Translations under genes and position numbers: made by a program | Shown here: positions 25,901 through 36,273 of the stretch, one piece after another | How the letters are laid out: each line of letters opens with the position of its first letter | How positions within the stretch are numbered: the first letter of the stretch is position 1 | The notes under the pieces: model-generated | What the model was told of the DNA's origin: nothing | The model's database searches: none | Seen by the model: the letters and a program-made list of their open reading frames with translations, nothing else | DNA from: Neckera pumila | Lineage: Eukaryota; Streptophyta; Bryopsida; Hypnales; Neckeraceae | NCBI GenBank assembly: GCA_963969595.1 | Contig: OZ018413.1 | Coordinates: forward strand, 13,877,711-13,941,710 | Reading direction: 5' to 3' | DNA: 64,000 bases

Positions 25901-26082
25901 GCATCAACCGGCGCAGCCATAACTGCACCAATGCGCACTTTGATCACTTGCTCAAGAATTCCTACATCAAAGTTCAAAGTGATCATACTGCAAAGATGGA
26001 ATTGAAGAAAGCTTTCAGAGTAGTTTGAGTGCACCTCCCGGCGCCGTGGAGGTGTGAGGATTGTCGCAGGAGTGGTCGCCAT
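19982..26082 (-). CDS. Type I inositol polyphosphate 5-phosphatase, 11 exons
   Basis: Removes the 5-phosphate from inositol polyphosphates or phosphoinositides, cytosolic or at membranes (family knowledge). Exons read on the minus strand: 26082-26035, 25922-25850, 25742-25647, 25545-25461, 25208-25101, 25001-24527, 24137-23944, 23803-23695, 23100-22925, 20698-20438, 20012-19982. All junctions are GT-AG and phases agree, giving 551 codons. Catalytic motifs in order: TWNVAG (residue 106), FQEVVPLNA (138), SKQMVG (256), FCFVCSHLTSG (309), DRVIWFGDLNYR (360), PPAWCDRVLW (453) and SDHR (479). A Ser/Thr-rich insert occupies roughly residues 165-245, as in long plant type I members. The last exon adds only about ten residues because of a TAA at 19984. 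The paralogue at 61706 reads on for about 50. If intron 10 is retained, translation stops at 20434. Intron 9 contains nested transposons. Exon 1 is short and is the least certain part. Confidence 0.85.
22030..22892. mobile_element. MITE with GTAAGGTAGGTACACCC ends, in intron 9
   Basis: The inverted ends are GTAAGGTAGGTACACCCAAA and TTTTGGGTGTACCCACCTTAC. The interior, apart from a nested TTAA element, is about 310 bp, and parts of it match 50470-50610 (CTCCAAAATCAATT and TTAGAACCAAACTTTGTTCC). It lies in the large intron of the 5-phosphatase gene. A related end, GGGGGTACCTACCTTAG, occurs alone near 55415. Confidence 0.65.
22216..22764. mobile_element. TTAA-ended element, copy 4, nested
   Basis: Starts TTAACCCTGGAGC and ends CGTTTAGGGGTTAA, inserted in the MITE above. 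The related unoccupied sequence at about 50562 reads TTGTTCCTTTATAACTTTTGC. The filled site reads TTGTTCC-TTAA, element, TTAA-TAACTTTTGC. The empty site therefore has a single four-base TTTA where the filled site has TTAA on both sides, which supports a TTAA target duplication. Interior is AT-rich with a poly(T) run. Confidence 0.75.
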
Positions 26083-26227
26083 TCTGCAACTATAGCCCCC
26101 TCCCCCAAATCATCCCCTTCTCAAATGTTTGAGGCTTTTTGTTTTGTAGCTTTGCAATTTGGCTGTCACCATTTGGATCACCGATCGCGTTTTCAATTGC
26201 TGCATGCAGGGCTTGCTTGTGGCCGAG

Positions 26228-27190
26228 AGTACAGTACAGTACCCCAAAGAAAGAGTACATAACTTCCAGTTTGGTGCCTAAAGGCTTAATTTCGACATTA
26301 AATTTAGAGGATGATCATTGAGATTTTGAAATTTTTTTTTGAAAAAAACAGCTCAGAATTTATAGAAAAACAACTTTTGTTCTTGGCCAAATAGCGTATT
26401 ATGCATTTGTAGTGAGTGATTGATTGACAAAGTGGAATATTGTACGTTCAAAGGTAATTTTTTTAAATCACATTTACTACACCAATTAATAAAAAATTTG
26501 GAATTTCTTCTTGAAAGGAAACAACTCAAAATTTACAAGAAAATAACTTCCATTTTAAGCTCAAATGCTTATCATGCTTCAATGGTTCACAAATGAAGTC
26601 CAAAGGAGTGGACCAATCTCAAAAGACGACTCATTTGACCAAATAATTTGTTTCTAGTCTTCTATATGCTGGTGCTATACTGCAAAGGCTAGCTTTGCAA
26701 GCTTGTACTTGTCGTTTATAAAGTGCTTCTTTGCAGCAATGCAAGATTGATAGCCCAAACTATGGATTACCTTTTGAACTGTGACAATGGTGAGATTGGT
26801 CCACTTGTTTGGGCTTCATTTGTGAACCATTGAGGCATGATAAGCTTTTGAGCTTAAAATGGAAGTTATTTTCTTGTAAATTCTGAGTTGTTTCCTTTCA
26901 AGAAGTAATTTTAAAATCTTAGTAATTGGTGTAGTAAATGATATTTGAAAAAATTACCTTTGAACATACAATATTCCACTTTGTCAATCAATCACTCACT
27001 ACAAATGCACAATACGCTATTTGGCCAAGAACAAAAGTTTTTTTTTTTATAAATTCTGAACTGTTTTTGTTCAAAAAGTTTTTTCAAAATCTCGATGGAT
27101 CATCTTCTAAATCTAATTTCGAAATTTAGCCTTTAGGCACCAAACTGGAAGTTAAGCACTCTTTCTTTGGAGTACTGTACAGTACAGTTC
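26228..27190. mobile_element. Large foldback element upstream of the 5-phosphatase gene
   Basis: Two arms of roughly 390 bp are inverted copies of each other, with a loop of about 170 bp near 26620-26790. The outer arm reads AGTACAGTAC, then CCAAAGAAAGAG, then ACTTCCAGTTTGGTGCC on the left, and the complement on the right (GGCACCAAACTGGAAGT, CTCTTTCTTTGG, GTACTGTACAGTAC). Arms match through internal blocks such as TTGGCCAA and GTGAACCATTGA with scattered differences. No coding frame. It begins about 150 bp upstream of the 5-phosphatase start codon. Confidence 0.8.
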
Positions 27191-27360
27191 AGTGAGAATT
27201 CCACAAATAATTAATTGTTGGGTTTATTGTGACAATGACAGTATTTTGTTGCTGTACTTGTTAACACTAGTACACCCAGTTGCAAAATTTGCAACGATCC
27301 TTTAACAATGCTTTTACAACAGGATCACACTTCCAAAGTGGCAAACTAAGTTCCAATTCT

Positions 27361-28135
27361 CGAAGTTCCAACCAATGTCCGGGAAGAACCGGCGGCTAAT
27401 ACAAAGTTAGCCGGTTGAAATGGTCAAAAAACCGGTTGAGCTTTGAAAGTGAAGGATGGAAAACCGGAGGAAAAATTGATAAGATAGGCAATCAACCGGT
27501 GTACATAAAAATTTGGGGGATAATTTACCCGTCTCAATTTATAATAGGGTGGATTTTAACCGGTTTGTTTTGTAAAAAGGAGGATTTTAGCCGGCTATAC
27601 ATGTATTGTAAGTGGCACATATCCAGGATTAGGATAGGTCGGGTATTGAGATAAAGAGGCCGGGTATTGCATAAGGGGGTCAGTGGGACCAGCTGGAGAC
27701 AGGGCCAGCTGGCCGTAGGGGAGCACCCGAGGAAGAGGGGCGGGAGGGCTGTTTGAAATTTTTTTTTAATAACTAAAAGTAAAAAAAAAAAAAAAATACC
27801 CTAAACCTACCCAACCAACCTGCCGCCCCGCCGGCCATTGCCTAGCCACCTCCCGCACTACTCGACGTCTCGACTCTCGAGTCCCGACCTACCAGCCGTT
27901 GCCTTCCTCCGCTCCCGCTTTCAATTGGTGAAAGGCTATGCCAGGTTCAATTCCTGCCAAGAATGTAATGTCTTTTTTAGATTGTAAACCGGCAATTTTT
28001 TGACATTAGAGGATATCACTTTTCAAATTTTCACTTGGAAGGAAATAGGCCGGTTACAAACTGATATGGGGGGCAAAAAACCGGAAAAATTTAGAGTTAA
28101 AAGGATGAAACCGGTGCCCTCTAAAAAAACCGGAC
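27361..28135. repeat. AACCGG-rich region, possible subterminal repeats
   Basis: At least nine occurrences of AACCGG or CCGGTT lie in two clusters, about 27380-27600 and 27985-28135, on both sides of a poly(A) stretch and a GC-rich block at 27660-27910. Such clustering of a short motif near both ends is typical of transposase-binding subterminal repeats. I cannot define the element's ends. Confidence 0.4.
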
Positions 28136-28162
28136 CATTATTGTAGAAAGAGGATATCTACT

Positions 28163-28262
28163 GGTAGAGCTCCAAAATCTTCCCGAACGCTGGTTCCAAC
28201 TGCGTCTTGATCAGAGCCTTGATAACGATGTCCTCTGTGCTTTTGGATTTTCCAGTCTGTCA
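28163..28262 (-). pseudogene. Possible 3' gene fragment, unrecognised
   Basis: A short minus-strand frame reads KSKSTEDIVIKALI, then KTQLEPAFGKILELYQ and a stop. The amphipathic pattern and clean stop look like the C-terminus of a real protein, but upstream sequence is broken by stops and I do not recognise the family. It may be a captured or decayed fragment. Confidence 0.2.
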
Positions 28263-28615
28263 GTCAAACTGCACCTGAGGTTTTGCTTTTGCTGTTTCCG
28301 AGGTTGGTTTCATTCCAGTGAATCTTGACTTGTGCGTGCATCTGAGTTCAAACAGTGACTGCCTGACAGGAAACCAATTTGGACGGTGGTTTGAACAGAC
28401 TTTTGTACACACTAACAACTTCAGTAGGACACGCCGTGACTTGGTGTAAACCCTTAATGCACTGAGCCTTGGGAGATACGGTCTGAGTAGAGAAGCCACA
28501 CAGGTGTACAATGTGCCCAAACTGGAACACACGGTGGATTATGAGGGCCATATATTTTCTGCACACAGAATAACTTATTAGGATATAACCCTGAAATTTT
28601 GACAGTAAATGGAGA

Positions 28616-28906
28616 CATTAGATGATATTTGGGGGTCTTAGAGGGCCGTTTCAGGTCTGTTCCCTGATCTGCCCAGATTCAATGAACGCCGGTATGCGTG
28701 TGTTAGAAAAAAAAAATTTCAAAAAAAAAAAAAGAATTTTTTTTATCAAAATATCATTTTAAGCAAATTTTTTTTTTTTTTTCGAAAAATGACGTAGCAG
28801 TCGCTTGACCACGTCAGCCTGCTGCTGCTGCGTTCCCGCAGTCTGGGAACGCAGCAGATAGCAGGGGAACTCGGAGCCCTCCAAGACCCCCGAATCTCAT
28901 CTAATG
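28616..28906. mobile_element. MITE family A, copy 3
   Basis: Ends CATTAGATGATATTTGGGGG and CCCCCGAATCTCATCTAATG. It shares with copy 1 the block GACCACGTCAGC, the TGCTGCTGCTGCGTTCC hairpin and the poly(A)/poly(T) core, and with copy 2 GAGGGCCGTTTC. No coding capacity. Confidence 0.8.
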
Positions 28907-29677
28907 ACTGATCAAGTAGGTCCAAGAAATAGAAGTATGAACTCCGTATTCAAGGAAGGAAAACCGTAGACAATCCAAATTTTTTTACCTGGAATGCTGG
29001 CTATGTACGCCAGGGGGTCAACGTGGCTGTCCTTGGCTGTATTTTGTCTTGCTTCTTGTACTCATGTCCTATAGGTTTCAGGTCAAAAACCTACCTAGGG
29101 AGCCGGTTTGGGGTCACCAGTACCCGTCTGTACTCCACCTCCTGGACCAATGAGGAGTGGGCCGCTGTTGTCTGCTAAAATGCTTGTTAGAGAGAAGCAG
29201 TTACACCCAAGCTCAAGAAGGGAGTGCGTCTAGGCAACTTATGCACACAAAGAAAAGCTGGGCGGATTTGGTGAGAGATTTTCCCTCACGTAAGTCCAAT
29301 TACAATCACAACATCATCTCAAACTTCACATTCCAAGTTTGTACCTACCATTCGGATGACACTGCTATGTGAGTGGTAAGCAGAGAGCGGAGAGCAGCCA
29401 GAAAGTAAAAAAAGTTATTTTTTTTACTATTTACAGATTTTATTATTGACAAAATTGAATATTCTAAAGAATATTCACGATTCTCCAAAAAATAGTAAAT
29501 TTTTATGACCTATTATCGTGGAATTAAAGGGTAAAAAAATCAATGGGCGTCTAAATTTTGAAACTTTTGATTTAGTTTAAGATCCAAGAAACACAAAATA
29601 ATTAATTTTTATGACCTATCACCGTGGAATTTGAGGGCCCAAAAAACAATGAAGGTCTAAATTTGCAAACTTGTGAT

Positions 29678-30607
29678 TTAACCCCTAAAGGACCAAGGCC
29701 TTTTTTCTGCCAAAAAACTCTCAAAATTGCCATTTTTAGAGCAAAGAGTAAAAAAATCTGAAAATTGCTTTTTTTGCACATCCAACCGTAAGATCTTATA
29801 CCTAACTAGTATGGCAATGTGTGGAAAAAAATTCAGAATTTTTGACAGCACAGATTGCAAGATATCTACGTTTAAAGTGAAAAAAACAAGATTTTCAGCA
29901 CATTGCGGGACTCAATTTTTTGACTTTGAACATTTTTAACTTAAATTTTTTGCACTACAGAGTTTTGAGCTTTAAATCTTTCTAGTGGAGAATTGAGTTG
30001 AGAGTCTAGGAAAAAAAAAAAATCCAAAAAAATTTAATTTTCATTCCTAAAAAACTTGTTAAGTAGAAGATAATACAAGATAGAAGGAAAATCTAAAATA
30101 TTAATATCTTTTAGATGGAATTAAAATGCACCAATCCCAATGGTGAGATTGCTCTAGCAAGAAAACTAAACCATGTCCAACTTTTTTTTTTGAAAAATTG
30201 GAAAAATTGCATTCCAAAATGAATTCTACAAGTTATTTTTTTCAAGAAGATGCTCTAATTGCCTGAAAAACAAGATTGTCTATAACTTTCTCATAAAAAA
30301 TCCAGATGAAATGAATCAAAGCTTCCCAAATAGGCAAAAATACAATCTATAAGGAAAATTAAAATTTAAAAAAAAAATTAAATTTTTTGCAAATTTTTTT
30401 GCTGCCCCCTCTCCCCTGTTTTGAGCTTATTTGGGCATAACTTTTGTTCCCAGACACCGATTGAAAAAAAATTGTATTCCCAAGAAGCTTATCAGTTTTT
30501 CTATCTTCCAAAAAAATTTCAAAAAATCACGACAAAAATTCAGCCTGTAGGTACCTGCCCAAAATCTGATTTGTCCCCCGAGGGGACAATGGTCCTTTAG
30601 GGGTTAA
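29678..30607. mobile_element. TTAA-ended element, copy 5
   Basis: Inverted relative to copy 1 and very similar to it: starts TTAACCCCTAAAGGACC, ends GGTCCTTTAGGGGTTAA, about 930 bp. It inserted in the second unit of a local tandem repeat (first unit about 29490-29600). The first unit has GATTTAGTTTAAGATCC where the second has GATTTAA, the element, then TTAATTAGAGAC. This is compatible with duplication of a single TTAA. Confidence 0.8.
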
Positions 30608-30898
30608 TTAGAGACTTGGGAAACGCAAAATTGAACTTATACGGAGGATTAAGTCAAGAAAGAATCAAAGAGATTGACGTTTTGAGATTGGTACGTTTGA
30701 AGATTGAGTCAATTGAAGGAGGAAGGGCAACATACTTGCTTTGTTTCTATTCCGCAACTTTTGTCTTTGTCCTAGCTATGGCAATTTGGTCTTCTACATC
30801 TTGAACTACACCAATTATTCTTTGTAGTTGACAAAGTTGCCCTGAGCTCAATATATAAGCACAACTTTTACAGTCCTATAATATGAAGGTAGAAAAAT

Positions 30899-31345
30899 AT
30901 GCCTAGGATGGGAGAGGAGAGAGACATGTTTGAGGGCTTAGGATGGGACGAGGAGATAGTAAGTCTAGGAGATCCTTATGTTTCTTTCAGTCCATTGCCG
31001 GAATGTGAGAGGAGTGCTGCAAAACGATATCGTGATGACTATGAGATGACTCCGTTCTTGCAGTCCACACAAGCATGGAAGTGGAGGGTGGAGGAGGAGG
31101 AGCGGCAATGATATGTTGTGAAGTTCAAGATGCGGGTGAATGTGGTGGAAGAAGATTCAACAATTTGCATGGATAGAGAGGATGAGGATGATGCGGTTGA
31201 TTTGAATGCAGACATTCTGTTGAAGACAAATGAGGTGGACAATGAAGCCAACTTGGTCGACCTGGAAGAAGAAGTCAAGGTTTTCGAGGAATCTTCAAGG
31301 ACTTTGTCGTTTTGTGAGAGGATGAGAAGATTATCGCCACATTGA
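30899..31345 (+). pseudogene. Broken acidic ORF, unrecognised
   Basis: Two adjacent frames read MGEERDMFEGLGWDEE, then, after a TGA near 31110, continue with FKMRVNVVEEDSTICM and a long run rich in Asp/Glu ending CERMRRLSPH. Together they would encode roughly 150 residues of acidic protein. I do not recognise it. It may be the tail of a transposon protein, since the SWIM-type relic follows on the opposite strand. Confidence 0.3.
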
Positions 31346-31695
31346 CTACCATAGAAGGAACGGATGAAGGACCAAACAATTAGCAACGTTCATTTGCTTT
31401 GATCGGATCCAATTCCAGCAAGATCGGATGATGAGTGGAAGCCACGAGCATTTAAGAGGTTGGCACAACGGAAATCAAAGTGGGAGAAAAAAATGAAAGG
31501 TTTAGGGGTTAGCATGTAGAGTGAGACGTTGTGAAAAACACATGGCAACAATTATTGTAATGCAACTATTTGAGGTGAATAAAAATCATAGAACATGACA
31601 TTTTATTTTCCAAGGGAGTAGATAGCAAGTACATGTGAGATCAACAAATGACCACATCCATAAGAAGACAAACTTATCTTAGGCCGGCAACGAGT

Positions 31696-32145
31696 CTAGG
31701 TGGTAGAATGTGTCAAGAGGCCCCCCTCAAGAATGAGTTTAACCTCATTGAAGCTAATGGTTGGGGCATGAATGAACAAATTCACTTCAGGATCTAATTT
31801 AGAGACCTTGACAAAGAGGAAGTACAAATGCTTACAATGTAGAAACGAATGTCGCTTGTGGCCAAACTTGGTAATCATGTCTTTGAAGGCCGGGCAAGTG
31901 TAGTCGGGGAGGGAGCTCACTGTGAGTTGGTAAATTGATTGTGTTGGAGCAGGTTTGGATTGCAGACTCATAATACATCCAAATCCGGGGCGAGGAATCA
32001 TTGTTACCTTCAAAATGGTTCCATGCATAGCACAAGCGGACACAACCATCCGCATTTGCTTTGTTGATGGTACGTGGGTGGAGCGATGTGTAGACTTGGA
32101 GTGCCTTGAAACAGGGTAAAAGTCAGGATTCCGTGGAACGTCCAC
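31696..32145 (-). pseudogene. SWIM-zinc-finger-like transposon protein fragment
   Basis: The 149-residue frame contains YTCPAFKDMITKFGHKRHS followed by LHCKHLYFLF. This matches the SWIM finger layout (C-x-C, then C-x-H) found at the C-end of MULE-type transposases and FAR1-like proteins, with the first Cys apparently replaced by Tyr. No catalytic domain is attached. A GC-rich block at 32200-32290 and a GGATGAAAAA repeat lie just upstream. The same two blocks adjoin the MULE-like relic at 40.3 kb in inverted order, which links the two. Confidence 0.45.
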
Positions 32146-32299
32146 ATCAAAGAGGTCGAGGGGAGGAGCGGAGTTGTTGAAGAGGTGTGTTGGAGTGATG
32201 CGCTCTTTCGGGGAATGCTGTGACGTGAGCGTGGAGCGGCGAGCGGCAAGGAGGGAGCAAGGAATGGTGAGCGGGGAGCACTATTTTGGAATGAAAAAA

Positions 32300-32560
32300 G
32301 AAAAAAATAGGATGAATCTGGATGAATAAATAAATAAATATGGATGAAAAAATTGGATGATGTTGGATGGAAAAATTGGATGATGTTGGATGAAGAAAGT
32401 GGATGATATTGGATGAAAAAAATGGATGATGCTGGATGAAAAAATTGGATGGTGCTAGATGAAAAAATGGAAGAAGATAGGATGAAAAAAATGGATGAAG
32501 ATAGTATGATAAATAAAAAGAAGATAAAATGAAAAAAACAGATAAAGATAGGATGAAAAA
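32300..32560. repeat. Degenerate GGATGAAAAAAT tandem repeat
   Basis: About 15 imperfect copies of GGATGAAAAAATT or GGATGATGTT. The inverted equivalent (TTTTCATCC) fills 39830-40270. Both lie next to a matching GC-rich block, so this is probably part of a transposon end. Confidence 0.7.
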
Positions 32561-32599
32561 TATGCGGTTTGGAATTTGTGGAAAAATAAATCAAAAGCC

Positions 32600-34560
32600 T
32601 ATAACTGTGTAACGGATATCTAAAATTGTGGATTACATTCATCCTACAAATTATAGATTTCAAATTCAGATATCTACAAGGAACCTATAGCCATGAACTC
32701 TGGAATGGTTTCATTTTGAAGTGGAAAAGTTGACAGCAACTACTGACGTACATGAACTGAACATAACAATTGCATAATATGCTTCTCAATTACAGATATA
32801 AGAATAGAATAATAATGCACACAAAAAATACATAATTACTTTATAAGTGCTTGGTATAAGAAGAGTGAATAAAAAATCTTTAACTCCATGAATTGATAAC
32901 AATGCCAATGACTAATGCATTGTGCTTAATGACAAAGAATTCAATGAAGTCCAATCATTGGCAGGATAGAAAGTTGTCATGGTGTTGGTTCAACCTAGGT
33001 TTAACATTAAAACCTGTACTCTGATTTTGGATTCTATTTTGAGTCCTAAAAAATTGTAAACACTTGGATTATCATAGATAATAAAAATCAAAGTCATTGT
33101 TTGGCATAAGCTCATCATCTTGATAATCAAAATATATTTTCTCTACCAAATGGCATATTTGTTTGATAATTACCATTGAACTAATGAACTCCATGTCTAG
33201 ATGAGTACAATCTCACAATGGACGTGTTGCTTTTTCTATTTTTGTGCCTTTTATACCACAACATCACACCATGGTGACATTCTTATCAAGAGGTTAGGTA
33301 GCTTAGGAGTTCAAAAGTGGTGATTGATGAATACATCATACAGCTACAAAAAATACATGATGATTATCAGAAAAGTGGATTGTTGCAAGAAACACCGGAT
33401 TTTTTTTTTGTCACAATGAAATTGAGTCTTTTGTCATCTTCTATAGATTTTGAAGAATAAATATGATGAATTTGAAAATTTTAATTGAAATAATCAAACT
33501 TAATGGTAATCATATCCTTTATTTTTCAAACATTTTATACTTTAAAACTCATTTTGTCACACTTTGAATTTTTAGATTCATTTGTACTAGGTGACCATCC
33601 AAAATTAAAGATCTAGAGTTGAAATCTATATGGTGTATTTCTGCAATAGGGGGCATGTGCCTACAAAGGAGCATCTAAAATTATATTATTTTATGTCTTC
33701 CATGTCCAAGCAAATAGGGCACAAGCACTTTTGAACTTTGAAGAGGGTTTCAGCTTCATTTCTTTTATTAAATTTGATCACCATCAAGTCTTTACAAATG
33801 GCCAATTTTTAGTTTTTTTGGTTCATAATATTCTATTTATTATAAATTTATACCTCATTGTATCTATTTTTTGTATCAATCTATCATTTTTTATTCATAG
33901 ACTTGTAATGGTATATTTAATTGTTGACTTTTCCAATCAATAATTTAGGATTGTTCTAATTCATAGTACTCCTTGGGCACTAGACACGCAGTTTTTGCCA
34001 GAACGCTAGAAAAATTGAACAATGTTCCTTGCAATAATTTAGGTGGTGTTTTTGGTGGTCCAACCAAAAATCTCTAGTAAAAACAAAATCTGATGTGAAG
34101 ACTAAAATTTGTGTCAAATGCAATGACATTTAACACAAATGCAACCAAAAAACTTCAAGTATGGCATTTCCATCATGCATAAGAAATGCAGGAAAGGACT
34201 TTAGCTAGACTATGCTAAAAGTTGAGCTGTCCTCAGAGTGTTATGTCTTGCCATTAGACTCTACAACATCGTCATCTATGAACTGTAGAATGCAAAGATC
34301 TAATAAATAGGCACTAGAAATTGGCTTAGGAGTTAGGATGGCAAACCTGTATAAAGAGCTAACTTTAAAAAATATCCTAGATTTGCAAAAAATCTATGGC
34401 CTTGCAACTATACCTACCATGAAGCAACAACCTGCTCTTCAAAGTTTAGGGATAATTTTTTTTGAACTCATAGTAAAAAACATCCTTCCAATGTTGAATT
34501 GAACAAAATGAAAATAAATTTTGTATCAAGGCTCAATAAGCCACCTTTAGGACCCCTTTC
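32600..34560. other. Gene-poor AT-rich stretch
   Basis: No coding frame with recognisable content. Nothing else with defined ends was found. Confidence 0.4.
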
Positions 34561-34619
34561 TCGGTGTCGAGAGTCTCCCTAGGAGGTCTTCGCTAATGCA
34601 ACTGTTGCATCCAAAGTCT

Positions 34620-34870
34620 ACAATCAAAGCAAGTTGCCTAACAAAAATTGAAAAATAAAACAAGAGGATTTGGAGAAAGTTTGAAAAGTTTCATAAGGTC
34701 TTCCTTTGCAAACTCCTCTCGGTGCCAGAGGCCCGATGGAAGGTCCTCCCCCATGCAACTATTGCAGTGAATAACCTGATTTGAATAACCTACTTTGCAA
34801 AAAATTGGAAAATAAAACAAGAGGATTTGGAGAAAGTTTGAAAAGTTCCATAAGGTCCTTCCTTGGAATC
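34620..34870. repeat. Two-copy tandem repeat, about 157 bp
   Basis: The block AACAAGAGGATTTGGAGAAA followed by GTTTGAAAAGTT and CATAAGGTC occurs at about 34657 and 34814 with few differences, a period of 157. Each is followed by a related CTCTCGGTGCC or CTCTCTATTG segment that resembles the array core beginning at 34961. Confidence 0.6.
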
Positions 34871-34960
34871 CCCTCTCTATTGTGCGAAGAGGCCTCTTAG
34901 GGGTTCGAACCTAAGCAAAAACAACCTGATATCTTTGTCAATTTAAAGAACTTCTCATAC

Positions 34961-35859
34961 ATGGTCACTCTAGAAATCTCTCTCGGCCTCGATAGACCCT
35001 TTGAAGTGTTCAAAGCATAGAAATCTCAAACACTACTTTTTCCAAATAAAAAATAAATAAAAAATAAAAAGTTTTTTTTTCTTTTTTTTTCTTTTTTTTT
35101 CTTTCTCTGAAAAATAGTGTTTGAAATTCCTATGCTTCAAACACTCCAAAGTATCTCCTTCACAAATCACTCTAGAATGCTCTCTTTGACTCAGGCCGGA
35201 CAACGGTACTCAACACTAAGCTCACAGTTCGTCGTCGACCTCAACATTCAAATAGAACTTGGTCCAGGTTCACTAATATCTAGCTCCAAACTCTAGTTTT
35301 AGCGACAAGGGTTGACTACTCAGTTAGTTGGAGTAAAGAGGGCCTTCCTCTCTGCTCCTTTATTTGAGTCTTTGTTTTCTTTGTTTCATTGCTCATCTTC
35401 TCTTCATTTGTCCTGCCTTTGGCTTAGCGGTTATTTTGGTTCAATTAATACAATGGTTTCCATTTGTTATCAAAAAAAAAAAAAAAAAACCCTTCCAAAG
35501 TGTCTCTCGGGTCCGAGAGAGATTTTTAGGGTGACAAAGTACAAAAAAAATAATTAAAAAATTATATATATATATCTTTTTTTTTAATTTTTTAGTTTTT
35601 TGAAAAATTATGTTTGAGATTTCCATGCTTCAAACACTCCAAAGAGTCTCTCAGGGCCGAGAGAGGTTTTGAAGGTGACAAAGTATGCAACAAATTTATT
35701 TTTTTTAAATTTAAGAAAATTAATTTTTAAAGAAAATATTTTTTTGGTGAAAAATTATGTTTGAGATATTTCCATGCTTTGGATACTCCAAAGTGTCTCT
35801 TGGGTCCGACAGAGGTTTTTAGGGTGACCAAGTATGAAAAAATAAAAATGAAATATAAA

Positions 35860-35922
<63 letters not shown>

Positions 35923-36225
35923 TTTTTTTTTTTTTTTTTTTTTAATTTTTTTTTTTAATTTTTTTAATTTTTTGAATAATAAGGTTTGAAATTTCTATGC
36001 TTTGAACACCCCAAAGTGTCTCTCGAGGCCGAGAGAGGTTTTGAAGGTGATAAAGTATGCAACAAAATTTTTTCTTAAAACTTAATAAAATTAAATTTTC
36101 ATTTTTATTTTTATCTTCTAAAAAATAATGTTTGAGATTTCCATGCTTCAAACACTCCAGAGTGTCTCTCGAGGCCAAGAAAGGTTTTTAGGATGACCAA
36201 GTACAAAAAAAAATAAAAATAAAAA

Positions 36226-36273
<48 letters not shown>

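Noticed and set aside
26145..26265. Promoter elements of the 5-phosphatase gene
   Set aside because: A CTATAG string about 14 bases before the ATG is too close to be a normal TATA box. Nothing else stands out.
27925..27965. tRNA-like T arm (CCAGGTTCAATTCCTG)
   Set aside because: No acceptor stem, D arm or anticodon arm can be built around it.
31118..31345. Independent small acidic gene
   Set aside because: Interrupted by stops, no start context or splice support. Kept only as a low-confidence broken ORF.
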